64,000 nt of DNA from Talinum fruticosum. Lineage: Eukaryota; Streptophyta; Magnoliopsida; Caryophyllales; Talinaceae. The translations under genes and the position numbers were made by a program. The notes beneath the pieces were generated by a model. It was not told the DNA's origin. It did no database searches and saw only the letters and a program-made list of their open reading frames with translations. The DNA lies in assembly GCA_021018815.1 (NCBI GenBank), contig JAITYX010000016.1, positions 4,045,001-4,109,000 of the forward strand. Reading direction: 5' to 3'. This document shows, one piece after another, positions 1 to 12,233 of the stretch (positions are counted from its first letter, which is position 1; every line of letters starts with the position of its first letter).

Positions 1-1276
1 TCTAATAATAGAACAGACAAGTTGAAAGCTGCACATACATCATTGAATGGGGACCCTCATTTCCTCTATCATCATCATACCATCCCTGAGCAATCTGAAG
101 CCTAACTAGGCTAAATTTGTGGGACATGTAGTGATCCTTGTTTCTGCTTAAGCAATATAGGTACTCCCTGCAACTGTGTAGTATACTGAATTTTTTTATC
201 AATATAGCACCCACAAACCGAGCAGCAAAAAGGAATTGATTCCTCTTAGATGCACCTAAACGTTACAGCAGCACAGGGAAATTCAGGGTGTTTAGTGTCT
301 TATCAACTGTCATATATGGTTTAGTCTAGGACAACAATCTGTTCTTGTGGGGCAGATAGAAAAGCAAGAATAAAGTAAAAGCACATTACCAGCCACAAAT
401 GACAGTTTCTTTTCAAACTTCATGTTCCCATAATCTTATATCTCATCATGTAGCTGCTGCTCCTGTCGCAAAATCACATAAATTTAACCAACACAATTGT
501 TCGAATAAAGTAAGATCAACTCAAAGGAAGCAACAAGGGAGGGAAACTTCGGTTATTTTGTACATGCTTGGTTGATTTTGTTGATAACAATTTCTGGCTC
601 CCCCATTGAACACATCAAAGAAAAGTGGCTCCTCTTCGATTGATGTAATTGATTTTGTTGACAGCAGTGTCATAATTAGTTATTTTATACGATGCTTGGT
701 TGGCATCATTCCTTTCAGATAATTTACTCTAAATGAATGTATATTACCTTTTCCTCATAAAACAATTTAAAACGGAAAAAACAGATTGATCATCACTATC
801 TGACAAACAAGCTCACTTGATACACCTGAACTGGTCAAGTAAAACTTAAATCAGTGCTTTAAATGATGGATACCACAGAAATCACAATCAGTTCTGAAAA
901 ATATAATTCTGCAACTTTGAATATGTCAAGGTTCTCACATTGGCATATTAACCAAGGCAATACTAGCATGAATCAAATAACTTATCACCCACCAGTCTAG
1001 CTAAATCTATAGATTTCCAGCACAAATGTATTGCTCTTCATGAGGACAAAAAGCAAAATCTATAATGCAGTTATTACGACTTGTTGTGCGCTGAAAACCA
1101 AATAAGCAAGAAATCCACAAAAAAAAGGCACAAGCAAAATGATAGAAATATGATGGCATCTGGGTATTACCTGTCATAGACTTAGGCGTCTCTCGAAGCA
1201 CCGTCAATAAAGTGGAAAAATATGAGACTTTTGGGCATTTACCAAATTCTCATACTGGGATATATCCATCATATGG
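1..1276. other. 3' flank of the PPR gene, no gene seen
   Basis: No coding exon can be supported here. The stretch is AT-rich and lies downstream of the PPR stop codon, so part is probably that gene's 3' UTR. Read on the minus strand there is a good splice donor context (CAG followed by GTAATA) near 1168-1175, which would fit a 3' UTR intron. This is an inference from one site only. Short open frames in it have no recognisable motif. Confidence 0.4.
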
Positions 1277-3436
1277 TTATGACACCATCACAAACTCCTG
1301 AAGTTTCTTGACCTCAGGGTAATTCCTTTTCATGCCATCAGAGATGGCTCGTTTCAGAATTGAATATGACACATCATTAGGTTCACAACCATTTCTTACC
1401 ATGTCTTTCAATAACAAGAGAATCTTCCCAAACATCATTCTTTGAAGCATTGCTTTCAATACGTTATTGTAAATAGCAACTGATGGTGTTATTCCATAGG
1501 AAACCATCTGGTGGCACAGCTCAAGAGCAACTTTCATACAGCCATCCTTACAAATGCCGCTAATTAAGGATCCATAAGTAACAGCATCTGGTTCCAAACT
1601 GTGGGAGCACATATCCATCAATAGTTCATCAGCCAGCACATAATCTCTATCCCTTATGGCTGCATGTATGAGAATATTATATGTAATCACATCAGGGAAT
1701 GCTCCTGTGTCCTTAAAATTTCTAAAAACTCTGCAAGCCAACCCAAGCAACTGATTCTTGCAAAGACCATCTAAGAGTGCATTGAAAGTTACCACACTTG
1801 GAGTAGGACCAGTTGAGACCATTGTTTCCAATAATTTAAAACAATCCAAAAATTTCCCAACTGTACAGAAATAATGAATCAAACAAGTCATGCTCACAAC
1901 ATTAAGCTCTAATCCTTGAGACTCCATGCGATCCAGAAGCCTCTTAATCATCAGAAAATTGCCCTGCTTGCATGCTCCAGACAAAATTGTGTTGAAAGAG
2001 ATTATGTCAGGCCCATTTGGGGGCCAGTGCAACTTATCTAAGAACTCAAATGCATCTTCAGACCTGTTTCCTAAGCAAAATCCCTTTAAAATGGTATTGT
2101 ATGAAATAGTGTTTGGTGGGAAACCATTACCAAGCATGCTGTCTGTCACATATAATGCTTCTCTGTATCCACTCTCATAACATAACACATGCAGGTACAT
2201 GTTATAAACAGCAGTGTCAACATTGTACCCACACGAAATAACATCAAGCAAAAATTTTCCAACAGCTTCTAAATTTCCCCTCTTTATCATGCCTCCAGCC
2301 AAGGCAGTGAAGGTAAATGGATCAGGAGATAATCCCTTCAGCTGCATATGAGACATAAGCTCGCTGATTTCAACTGCCCTATTCTGATGAGAAAGTTCGC
2401 GGAGAATAATATTATATGTGACTAAATCTGGGTTGCATTTTTCTTCATCCATCTTAGCCAAGATGTCCAAAGCCTCCTCAACCTTCCCATCTTCACAAAG
2501 ATATTTAATTAGTACAGAGTATGTTATCGCATTTGGTTTACACCCAACAGCTTTCATTTCTCTTAATACTTGAAAAACTTCACTCCACATCTTCTCTCTA
2601 CTTAAGCCATAAACTAAACCTGTATATGAGCATACATTATGTACAAAACCCCTCTTATTCAAAGAATACAATAATGACAGTGCAACAGAAGTCTGGTTAC
2701 TTCTACATAAAGCCCACACAATAGGATTATATACAAGTGCAGAGCAAAATTTCCCTTTACATAGCAAGGTATTCAAAACACTGTATGCCTTGTGTACCAT
2801 GCCCACTTTACAAAGCTTCATTGTCAACAAATTTAACATGGGTTCCGTTGGAATATAATTCAATGCAAACATCAGCTCCACAACAGACATCGAATCCTTG
2901 AAGTTCTCTACTCTCAGCAATCTCTTTAACAACTTCGACAGAGAAGCGAATGAGGGCACATACCCACTTTTGTGCATCTCTTCCACTATGACCAACGCAT
3001 CCCACAAACAATGCAGTGAAAGCATCCCGTTAAAGAGGTTATTATATGTTAATGCATTTGGGCAGGGCCCAAATTGTTTCATATGCGAATGAATTCGAAC
3101 TAATTCGTCGAAAACCACATTTCGGGACTTCAAGTAGTAATACAGCAATGCATTATAATCGCTCACCGAAGGCTTTCCACCTCCATGTCCTACATAATTC
3201 AGGATCTCCAATGCCTTCTGAACATAACCCATCTTCGCATAACTCCTCATTTCGCTATGAATGTCAGAAAAATCACAATAATGACTCGAACTAGGGCCAT
3301 CACTAGCTTTATCATCAATGTAATCAGTACTTCTAAGGGCACATGAAACTGAATTGTTGGCAGATTGGCAGAAAAGAAAGAGCCTTTTGGGGAGTTTACG
3401 AAAAGAGCATATAATTTGAGTTGCACAACAGGGCAT
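1277..3436 (-). CDS. P-class pentatricopeptide repeat (PPR) protein
   Basis: Single-exon gene for a 719-residue protein. After an N-terminal segment of about 60 residues rich in Cys, Ser, Arg and Lys, which reads as an organelle transit peptide, the rest is built from about 18 tandem 35-residue PPR motifs, many starting with P-[ND]-x-[VI]-[TS]-[YF]-[NT], running to near the C-terminus. There is no E, E+ or DYW extension, so it is P-class. Family knowledge: such proteins bind single-stranded organelle RNA, one base per repeat, and act in transcript stabilisation, splicing or translation. The start chosen is the first Met of the open frame. Upstream on the minus strand is a CT-rich leader. The RNA target and the exact ortholog cannot be told from sequence alone; mitochondrial targeting is a guess. 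Confidence 0.92.
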   Translation of the reverse strand: MPCCATQIICSFRKLPKRLFLFCQSANNSVSCALRSTDYIDDKASDGPSSSHYCDFSDIHSEMRSYAKMGYVQKALEILNYVGHGGGKPSVSDYNALLYYYLKSRNVVFDELVRIHSHMKQFGPCPNALTYNNLFNGMLSLHCLWDALVIVEEMHKSGYVPSFASLSKLLKRLLRVENFKDSMSVVELMFALNYIPTEPMLNLLTMKLCKVGMVHKAYSVLNTLLCKGKFCSALVYNPIVWALCRSNQTSVALSLLYSLNKRGFVHNVCSYTGLVYGLSREKMWSEVFQVLREMKAVGCKPNAITYSVLIKYLCEDGKVEEALDILAKMDEEKCNPDLVTYNIILRELSHQNRAVEISELMSHMQLKGLSPDPFTFTALAGGMIKRGNLEAVGKFLLDVISCGYNVDTAVYNMYLHVLCYESGYREALYVTDSMLGNGFPPNTISYNTILKGFCLGNRSEDAFEFLDKLHWPPNGPDIISFNTILSGACKQGNFLMIKRLLDRMESQGLELNVVSMTCLIHYFCTVGKFLDCFKLLETMVSTGPTPSVVTFNALLDGLCKNQLLGLACRVFRNFKDTGAFPDVITYNILIHAAIRDRDYVLADELLMDMCSHSLEPDAVTYGSLISGICKDGCMKVALELCHQMVSYGITPSVAIYNNVLKAMLQRMMFGKILLLLKDMVRNGCEPNDVSYSILKRAISDGMKRNYPEVKKLQEFVMVS

Positions 3437-5137
3437 GACAGAGAGAAGAGATAGAAATCAGAAGCCAAACTGAATCAATATTGAATATGAAGCTCGAAAT
3501 TAACAAAAGGAGCATACAATAAATAAACTGGAGAGAACCAAGTAAGTGAACCTCATGATTACTGGACAAAGGTTTGTGTTTGCGACTCTGAAAGAGTACG
3601 ACATCGCCGATTGACGGAGACCCGCGGTGGCGGCGGCGGCGACAGCGAATTCTTCTTGATGCTTAAGTGTGGTGGCGGCGACAAGCAAGGAGGACGCTAT
3701 GGAGGATTGTGACTGAGGAGAGATGAAAGCTTCGGTGGTAGGTGGTGGAGCCGAGGAGAAGAGAGGGAGAGGAAAAAGAGTGAGCCCTGAGGAGGAAGGA
3801 GCAAGAGTCGGAGAGGAGAAAGATTGAGAGAGACTAGAGGTTTTACAGGAAGGATGAGCGGCATGGGGTGCAGCGGGTACTACTGAGAGAGGTTTTAGAG
3901 GTTTTAATTTAATAAAAATACCCTCTACAGTAAGTACTATAAAAATTACAAAATTAAATTTTTTAAAAAAATCATCGGGTTCGGATTTTAATCAGATTGT
4001 ATGTATCAACCTTCAAATCCGCTCAGATCAAACTTAGATTCATATTATTTTTTATCGAATTTAGATTGTTTTTTTTTCATATTCAAATCAAGTTATTTTG
4101 TCTCGAAATAAGTCGGATTTGCCTCACACTTGAACTTAACTATCATCCCTAGACATTGGTCCTTCTGTGACCCTATATATGAAAGGGTTTTGCCCAAAAA
4201 ATGGAGGGAGAGAATAAACCCTACAAAGGGGGAGAGGAGAAGAATACTATGTAAAACGAGTCCTATTATAAAAGCACATTAAAACTCGTTGTATTTAATT
4301 GTAAAGTTGTAGGAATTGTAAAATTAATTATAAAAAGGTGCATGAAATTGCAATTGTAAGATTGTAAGATAAAACTAAATGGAACATGACCCAAATGAGT
4401 AATCACTTGTTTCTATAATTAATAAAAGTCACTTTAAACAAGTATATTTCACACGGTGAGTAAAACTATTATATACAAAAAAAAAAATTTAACGAATAAA
4501 TTAGACGCACACATATAATATGAGGGGAATCGATAATGGTTTTCCTTTTTAGAAACTAATCATTCTCCTATTCAACGTCTTATACAAACATATTCGCTAA
4601 CTACTGATTTTTGCTTTATCACTAATTATATCTATATTTTTTAACAATTTGTAATATATATATATATATAAAAGATGATGCAAACCCATATAAAAAGTAC
4701 TGTGTAAAAATATTAATATTAAATCATCATAATACAAATTTTTTCTATTTTTTTTTATCAAACGTGATACAATTTTTAAAATATTGCCGATTGAAATCAA
4801 ACAATACACTTTTGAACGGAAGAAATAAAATGGAACATATACATCCTAAAAACGAATGAAGTCCCTTTTTTGTCCTTCCTTTTAACCCTCCCGAAATTCC
4901 CATTAAAAAATACCTCCAAAAATAAATTTTACTCAATGACTTGCAACCAGCCGATTAGCCATCAGCGTCATCAGTTTCATCTTCATCCCAATATTTTTCC
5001 CAAATTAACATCTGTCCATACAAAATCAACTCTCTCTCTGTGCGTTTTTGGTTCCCCTCCTTCACCATTTCTCTCTCCATCCACCAAAATTCTCAAAAAG
5101 CTTCCATCGAATCCCTCTCCCTGTATTTCTCTCTTCC
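3437..5137. other. Divergent intergenic region between PPR and EXECUTER1
   Basis: The PPR gene (minus) and EXECUTER1 (plus) are transcribed away from each other. Bases 3600-3900 read on the minus strand are CT-rich and GC-richer, with a small upstream open frame, and look like the PPR leader. Bases 3900-4900 are AT-rich with a run of TA repeats near 4656-4671 and nothing recognisable. Bases 4980-5137 are CT-rich and look like the EXECUTER1 5' UTR. No clear TATA box was found for either gene. Confidence 0.5.
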
Positions 5138-8100
5138 ATGGCGTCGATGATTACGCCTCCGGCTGCGTTCTCCTCGCCGCCGATTCACTCCGACTCGTGC
5201 CTCCATGGCAGCTTCTGCTTCAGATCTCCGTTTCTCAAGAAATCACACTCTCTCTCATACTCGTCCTCGTGTACTGCTTCGTATACTCTCTCCAGACCTC
5301 AGGATTCTTCTCTCTGCTGTTGCCGGACTAATTCTTCCGACTCCCCGGCGTCGAACTCCGATGACGGTCCCTGGTTTCAGCAATTTTTCTCGAGCGTGGC
5401 TCAGAAGCTCGAAGATTTTCTCAATTCGCGTTTGAATCCATCCAAGAAGGAAATCCTGGTGAGAGAGAGGAAGTCGTTGAAGGAAGTGGAGGATAGGGAG
5501 GTTGATGTTGATAATTGGGATTGGGAGCGATGGCAACGCCATTTTAATGAGGTTGAGGATCAGGAGCGTCTGATTTCGATTCTTAAGGTAATTTTTCTTT
5601 CTTATTTTGAGTTGTTTGTGAATTTTGCATGTTAATGCCGTATTTTCATTTTTGTTGTAAGCAATTGAATTCGTTAGTTAATCATTGATGAAAATGAGAG
5701 GGAGTTTCTGGTTGAAGCTAAGCAAGAACCCGTTTTGTTATATTCCCTCTATTCATAAAAATTTGTGGTGAATTTGAAGGAAAAGTATTAAATGTAATTG
5801 ACATGTGAGTTGGTGAAGAGGTTCTCGAGATTAGTTAATTGAGTATGGAGAGGAGTTAACTAGGTATAGCGACTACATAAATTCTTACTCTGGAAAGCTA
5901 ATGAAAATTTTTAAAAGACATCATAAAGAAGTAAAATTATATTTTCTTCCCAGAAAATTGTCACTATTTCTATTTAGTCTATCTCAGAAAGACAGAAAAA
6001 GTGTCACCTTCCTCAAATATTAGGAGTGAATATGAGACTACTGCTTAGCACCCGATCCAATTACATACTGTTTACTGGACAACTCTTTCCTCATGTCAAG
6101 GGTAAAAATTAATTCTTGCACTGTATAAAGTTCCATATCAAAAGGTGAAGTCAAATTCTTCTTAGATATGAGGGCATTACTTTAGTAGGAAGGAAAGAAT
6201 GGTACTCATTGCTGGCTTTCTGCGGTATCTTTCTGAAGAACTCTTAGAAAGATTGATGCAACTGCGAATTATTGGTCTGTTATAGTTGAACAGGCTAGAA
6301 GTTGTATTGTGAGGATGAATTAGGTTACTTTGTTTTCTGAGGACTGTTTATTGGTTTAGGAAGGTCATATGTGTATGGGTCTGCCTTAGTGGTAAGAGAA
6401 GGACTCTGGCTCCCTGTTTGTATTACTATGAAGGATACTCGGTAGGTTTTCCCTTCCTGTGCTCTTCTCCAAAGTTGCAGTATCTCGATAGGGAGAAAAT
6501 GTGAACCTTTGTTCTTGAATTGTGATCAGGATTCATAAACATCTAATTGAGCAAAATCGTGTTTATTGCATGGCTCTAGATGATGTCACGGATAACTATT
6601 GAAAAATGTTTTATGAGGATACATGCATCTATGGATGAAGGAGTTGACTGTGATGCTTAATGGACCTATTATCACATCGTCTATCATTCTTGCTTTACAT
6701 ACTCAGGTCATATAACTCTTGATTTCCATGGTTACTAATTTTGTTTCCATCCTCTTGAGCAACACTTTGTACTCAAAATCTGTATTACTTGGAGTTGGTC
6801 ATACGCGTACCCATGCCCTCCAAGTGTTGAATGTCCGACTTGGATGTGTCAGACTCGGCAATTTGTAAGAAATTATGTGAAACTTAGGTACAAAATTATG
6901 TGTCTAGCGTCCGACATGTGTACTTGGGGCAATATGATGAGTTGAGTTAACATAGCTCAAAACTCTTTTGGAGTTGTTGAGTAGGTCGGACTAAGGAAGA
7001 TACTTGTGTCTTGAATTTCCATCTATCTACCTATCTATATGGGCCTTTTTATTTTTCTTTCCGTTTTTTTGGGGGAGGGGGTTTGCAGGTCATGCACCTC
7101 TGGTTCCTGCCCCTCATCAAGGAGTTTGTTTTTCCAGAATATGGTCCTATGCTTCTTTTATTTAGCTTCAGGCCCTCTTTTGTATGGAATGGAATGAAAA
7201 GTGTTAAAGTGCTACATGTTAAAGGGAAGCCCTCCACACCCATTAGTAGGGTCTATTTGTGATAAACTGATGAATAATTAGTTTCACATGCATTATCTTG
7301 CCCCTGACTTGTGGAGAGGATATTTCTGTTATAGGCAATTACAGGTAGAATATGTTTGACGATGCTTCTATTACAACTTTTGGAAGGTGTCGAACCTTAT
7401 GGATTCTTAGGTGGAAAACTTCAATTCAATAACTTTTTAGCCACAATACATGCTTCTAACTTCATGTTTTTTGGTTAAGAGGAAGTTGTGAATAGATTGA
7501 GAAGAAAAGAAGAAAAACTTGTTAAATATTTAAGTTATATCTGGGGTTAAGTGATTTTTTTTATAAGTTAAAAAAATATTAATGAGACACAAGGGAGTGA
7601 TATCCAAATACACCAAGTGATGATCGTTTTCCTCTAGAAATGGTGATTGCTATCTAATTTTACCATGTAGTGTCCTCATACTATTGGAAGATGTAGAAGG
7701 TAAGAACATTCACATCAGTTGATGTTCTTATTAGGATTGATCATAAGGGCAATGATAGCAGATTGTAATAGAGTAACCGCAGTCACAACTTAGGTTAAGT
7801 TGATTTAGTCTAATTTAGGTTTCTGAATGACTGGGTCAGTGTCTTCTATGCAGAGAGTTCAAATGAGAATATCAAGGGGGTTTGAGCTTCCTGTAATGCT
7901 GTCAGTCTATTGGTTTGTGCATTTCTATATAAGTATGAAATGGTTTTGTATCTGACGTTTATTCTTCTTTGTATATTGGACAATATTTAAGATTTATTTA
8001 GGAAAAAGCTGTTTCAATAAATTGAGGTACAGTTAATGTTGCACCAGGCTGTAGATATTATGGTTGCATGCAACTACTTATAACTTCTGTTCATCTTGAC

Positions 8101-11100
8101 AGTCCCAACTTACTCATGCTATTGAGAAAGAGGATTATGAAGATGCAGCAAGGCTGAAAGTAGCTATTGCAGCTGCAGCAACGAAAGATACTGTTGGAAC
8201 TGTGATGTCTACTTTAAAGGTTTGATACTTACGCAACACTTCTACTTTGATAATGCTTTCTTCTGGCTAACTGCCGCTACTTTTACCTTTTTGCTTTATT
8301 GCAGAATGCCATTAATGAAGAACGGTACAGGGATGCTATATTTGTGCGAGACAATGCTGGGGCTGGGCTAGTAAGTCAAAGTGAATGCATAATCTTGTGA
8401 ATATGACAAATGCTTGTGCAGTGATATTTCACTTGTGTACATGGGTGTCTTGCTAATGGTAATTATTATTACCAATAATAGAACTAAGGCTGAGGATATT
8501 AGTTTCCCAAAACTTTTGTGAGTGTATGATTCTATCATCTATATGTTATCCTTCTGAGTTTTGATTTCTTTTAACCCCTTGTTTCTTATTTTAATATCAA
8601 CTACAAGATTTATTAGTAAGTTGCCATCTCATCCCCTCTAACTGACTAGTATTGAGAATCTTTTATGTTTGATTTTGTTTTTGTCTCTGAGGACTTTTCT
8701 GTTATTATCTACTACGTTTGTAAGTATTCATAACTAGCAAGAGATTTCAAAATGGCCTCCATTGTCATTTATGTAGTTCCCTCAGGCCTCTACTGTTTTC
8801 TTCCTATCTTGAGGAGTTGTGTGGATTTTCTAATGTAAACACTGTACCAGTTATTTCACAAGTGGAGGCAGAAGCAAGGGTCCCCCCTTGAGTCAAGGGT
8901 GAATCAATTTTTAGTTTGTCATGAGTGCCGAGCATGACTGGACCAATTAATTACCTTTTCTTGTTTTTTAGGTTGGTTGGTGGGCTGGTGTTTCGAGTGA
9001 TAAGAATGATCCTTATGGTTGTATAATACGTATAAGTGCAGAGCATGGTAGATATGTGGCAAGAAGCTACAGTCCAAGGTAAATGTGAATATCTGGATTG
9101 TGCTGTTACATGTGCAATTTCATTGATTGGCCCAAGGTTGGGATTGGGCATTCTGTTTGTCGCAATGTCTTTTGACCATGGTTGCTATTGCAGGCAGCTT
9201 GCTACATCAACAACTGGTGTCCCCTTGTTTGAGATCTTTGTAACTTTGAATGAGAATGGTGAATACAGGCATCAGGTGAATTATTTTCTTTTTCCTATTG
9301 ATTTCTGAATATTTTTTTAACTGATGTTACTTCTTGAATGCTTACTATCAGAACATTTTGATGTCTCAATTTCCTGCATATTGGATTGACTGAGATTGCC
9401 AACCTTAGGTCTCATTTCCAACCAATATCTCCTTCTTGCCCTTTCTTCTCCATGTATATGATATGTAACAGGCAAGGCAATTTTCCATGTCGAGAATGCG
9501 GAGATTTGCTGCATGAAATGTTCATATTCATCTGCATCCTTCATGGTCAATTTTACCTCTAGGTAGCTTATTCTTGGTGACAGAACTGTGATATGACCAT
9601 TCTTTCAATTCAGGCCGTATATTTAAAGCGGAAGGCAGTTTCTGATTCTGGCCCTTCAGTTTTTCCAAAGTCATCTACTCCTAGTAGTATGAACAAGATG
9701 AACCCTGCTATGGGGAAAACCGATATTTTTGCTCCTGCAGTTGAAGAAGATGCTCAGGATGATGAAGATGAAGATGATCCTGAGTTAGCTGATGGATTCT
9801 CTGGGTTTCAGAATTTATTACAAGACATGATTCCTGGTGTGAGAGTTAAGGTCTTGAAAGTAACAGCTCCAGGTAAGGTTGACCGAGATCTAATATCCAA
9901 GGTGGTTGAGCAGATAATCGAAGAAGAAGATGAAGATGATAAGGATATTGAGGCTGAGCTGGACACTACAGATACAGAAGATTCCGAAGATGGAATCCCT
10001 AGTGAAAGTGAAGAAGAAAAGGATGATGGAGAACTGGATGCTAGTAGTGGGGACATAGATAGAGAAGAGCAAAGTGAACTAGCAGTTAAAGTAGTAGTTA
10101 GTGGTCGTCTTGCACAAAAACTCTCAGGCATAGCATCACCTAGAGATTTAGTTCGTGTTCCAGCAAAACTCGAGCCGAAGGGACGCAAGTCATTCACATT
10201 TTGTATAGAGGATGATGAAGATTTGCAGGATTCTGTTAGCAAAGACATGCCTAAAAGGAAAGGTAAAACTCAGGGTCAACGCAGTGTTGAGCATGTAATG
10301 TCTGACCTTGTCAAGTTTATCAGCCGAGGGAGAAGATACCTGTCAAGGTTAACTTTCTTTTGCCTGATGATTACCTTTCAGAATATGTCTTAGGCAGTTT
10401 GGATGAAAACATTAAACTAAGAGCATTGATACCTGTTAAAACTCTGCAGGTGCTCAAGGATATCGGAGACTTAATTAGTGTCACTCTAAGCCAGGCTCAA
10501 AACCGACAACCTTTGTCTGGATGTACAAGTTTTAGTCGCATTGATTTACCGGTGTATCCAGATCCTTTAAATGGTGATTATTTCTCAACAAGTTTGGTTT
10601 TGTGTGAATATTAGATGCTTGCTATCCAGTTATTTCTGCCTCTGATGTCTTGATATTGCTATGTTTTATAAACGCATTACCTTTCTAGATTAAGCCAATC
10701 CTTGAAGATATTGAGGGTGATGCTCTTTCTTTGATTAGGACTTTATATTGGTTCACATGGGCCATACACCTCAGAAGTGATCCAGTTGAAACGCAAATTT
10801 GGCCAATGGCAAGAGGACGGTGGGACTGAGGGGACTTCAGATCTCCATTTCTATGAGTATGTTGAAGCTGTGAAGCTGACTGGGGATCCTTATGTGCCTG
10901 CTGGAAAGGTATTTTCATTAAAGTAAAAACGATCTCGACCATTTTCATAGTTATTTATATGTAATGTTCAACTATAGCTCTGTTCGCGATGTCGAATGTA
11001 TGAGTTGCTTTCTATGTTATGTTAACTATTCATTCGCATGTCTATTCAGGGAACACGCCTGAATAGATTTTGTGGTGATTCCGTTGCTGCACTATCATGC

Positions 11101-12233
11101 TAGTATGGCATGGGATTTTGATCAACTGCCATTTTGCTGATTAAGTTTGTGAAGCCCTTAAAACTTATGCTCTTCCCCAAATTGGAAACAATGTGCATTT
11201 TTAAATGTAGAGAACTGAAAATAAAGCTGTTCAGGAAACTTGTAGGAACTGAATTAATTGATTCTTGCATCAGGAAAGCAGTGAAGTTCTAAGCATAAAA
11301 GAGAGCAATCTGTTCTTTTCTGTTTCTTGTCTTTATCTTATTCTGCATGTGGTGATGATATTTTCTGGATATTCTACCTCGCATGTGTTTTGTCATGTCT
11401 AGGGTTGTGAGAGTCACTGCAGATACATGTCAAAATGAAGCTTATTTTAGGCTGGTGAGGAGGAACGTAAGATAAAATTATAGACAAGCTCTGTCTCTCT
11501 TTTGACAGAGTTCATACTTAACCTTTGTTGTAGTCAATCTCCTTCCCGACCCCTCCCCCTTTCTCTCCCTGGGCCTAAAATAGAGGATAGAAAGGGCTTG
11601 GATATAAAGGAAAAAAGAAAAGTGAGGGTAAAGATTCCACCTTCAGTTGGCTAGGTAGGCTAATGATATATTACCCATTTCATTAGGTGCGCAGCTTAAT
11701 TTGCTGAATCTCATGAAGTTTCTGGAGTACACTTTTGTGGACATTTAATCAGCAAATTTGACTGCTGCAGGTTGCATTTCGTGCAAAAATTGGAAAAAGG
11801 TATCAGCTTCCGCACAAAGGAATTATTCCAGAAGAATTTGGAGTGGTGTGTATTAAGATTATAGTGGTCTAGTCTTGTTTGTCAGCGACTTGTCTTAATA
11901 TCTTTTAGCTAATTTCCTTTAGTTTTCATGAGGCAGGTTGCTCGGTATAAAGGACAAGGGAGGCTTGCTGATCCTGGTTTTCAGAATCCTAGATGGGTAG
12001 ATGGTGAACTCGTCATTCTCGACGGAAAGGTTATTACTCACGACTGTCTTTTGAACTTCAACTCCACATTACACGGAGTAGAATCATGTTACCTCCTACT
12101 GACATGAATCCCTTTTTGCATATCTACTTAACTTGTGCAGTATATTAAGGGAGGACCTGTAGTTGGTTTTGTCTACTGGGCCCCAGAATACCAGTTCTTG
12201 GTGTTCTTCAATCGGTTGAGGATTCAAGAATAA
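5138..12233 (+). CDS. EX1: EXECUTER 1, chloroplast singlet-oxygen sensor (one apparent frame break)
   Basis: Eleven exons: 5138-5587, 8103-8219, 8305-8370, 8972-9078, 9194-9275, 9614-10347, 10450-10573, 10739-10908, 11771-11845, 11937-12029, 12141-12233; all introns are GT..AG and all phases agree except in exon 6. The product would be about 703 residues (Arabidopsis EX1 is 684). Order: Ser-rich plastid transit peptide (about 1-65), acidic W-rich region, UVR motif (about 148-185, core [16 protein letters not shown]), a central acidic stretch, then the C-terminal DUF3506 domain. The Trp corresponding to Arabidopsis W643, the reported singlet-oxygen-oxidised residue, is present (TGG 11994-11996, about residue 662). 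Known role: with EX2 at grana margins, relays singlet oxygen signals to the nucleus after FtsH-dependent turnover. Oddity: exon 6 is one base short at the GGG run 10328-10330, which puts the next exon out of frame. Confidence 0.93.

Noticed and set aside
3500..3688. Open frame with Ala-rich segment upstream of the PPR gene
   Set aside because: It continues upstream without an ATG and has no family match; more likely leader sequence of the PPR transcript.
6365..6410. TGCCTTAGTGGTAAGAG, a pol III A-box-like word
   Set aside because: No B-box follows at the needed distance.
6805..6960. Repetitive-looking GTGTCAGACTCGG/GTCCGACATG words in EX1 intron 1
   Set aside because: They recall common plant retroelement sequence, but no ends, target duplication or second copy in the window supports a call.
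9808..10248. 146-codon Ser-rich open frame on the minus strand
   Set aside because: It is the mirror of the acidic GAA/GAT-rich EX1 exon 6; Ser runs are the complement of Glu/Asp codons.
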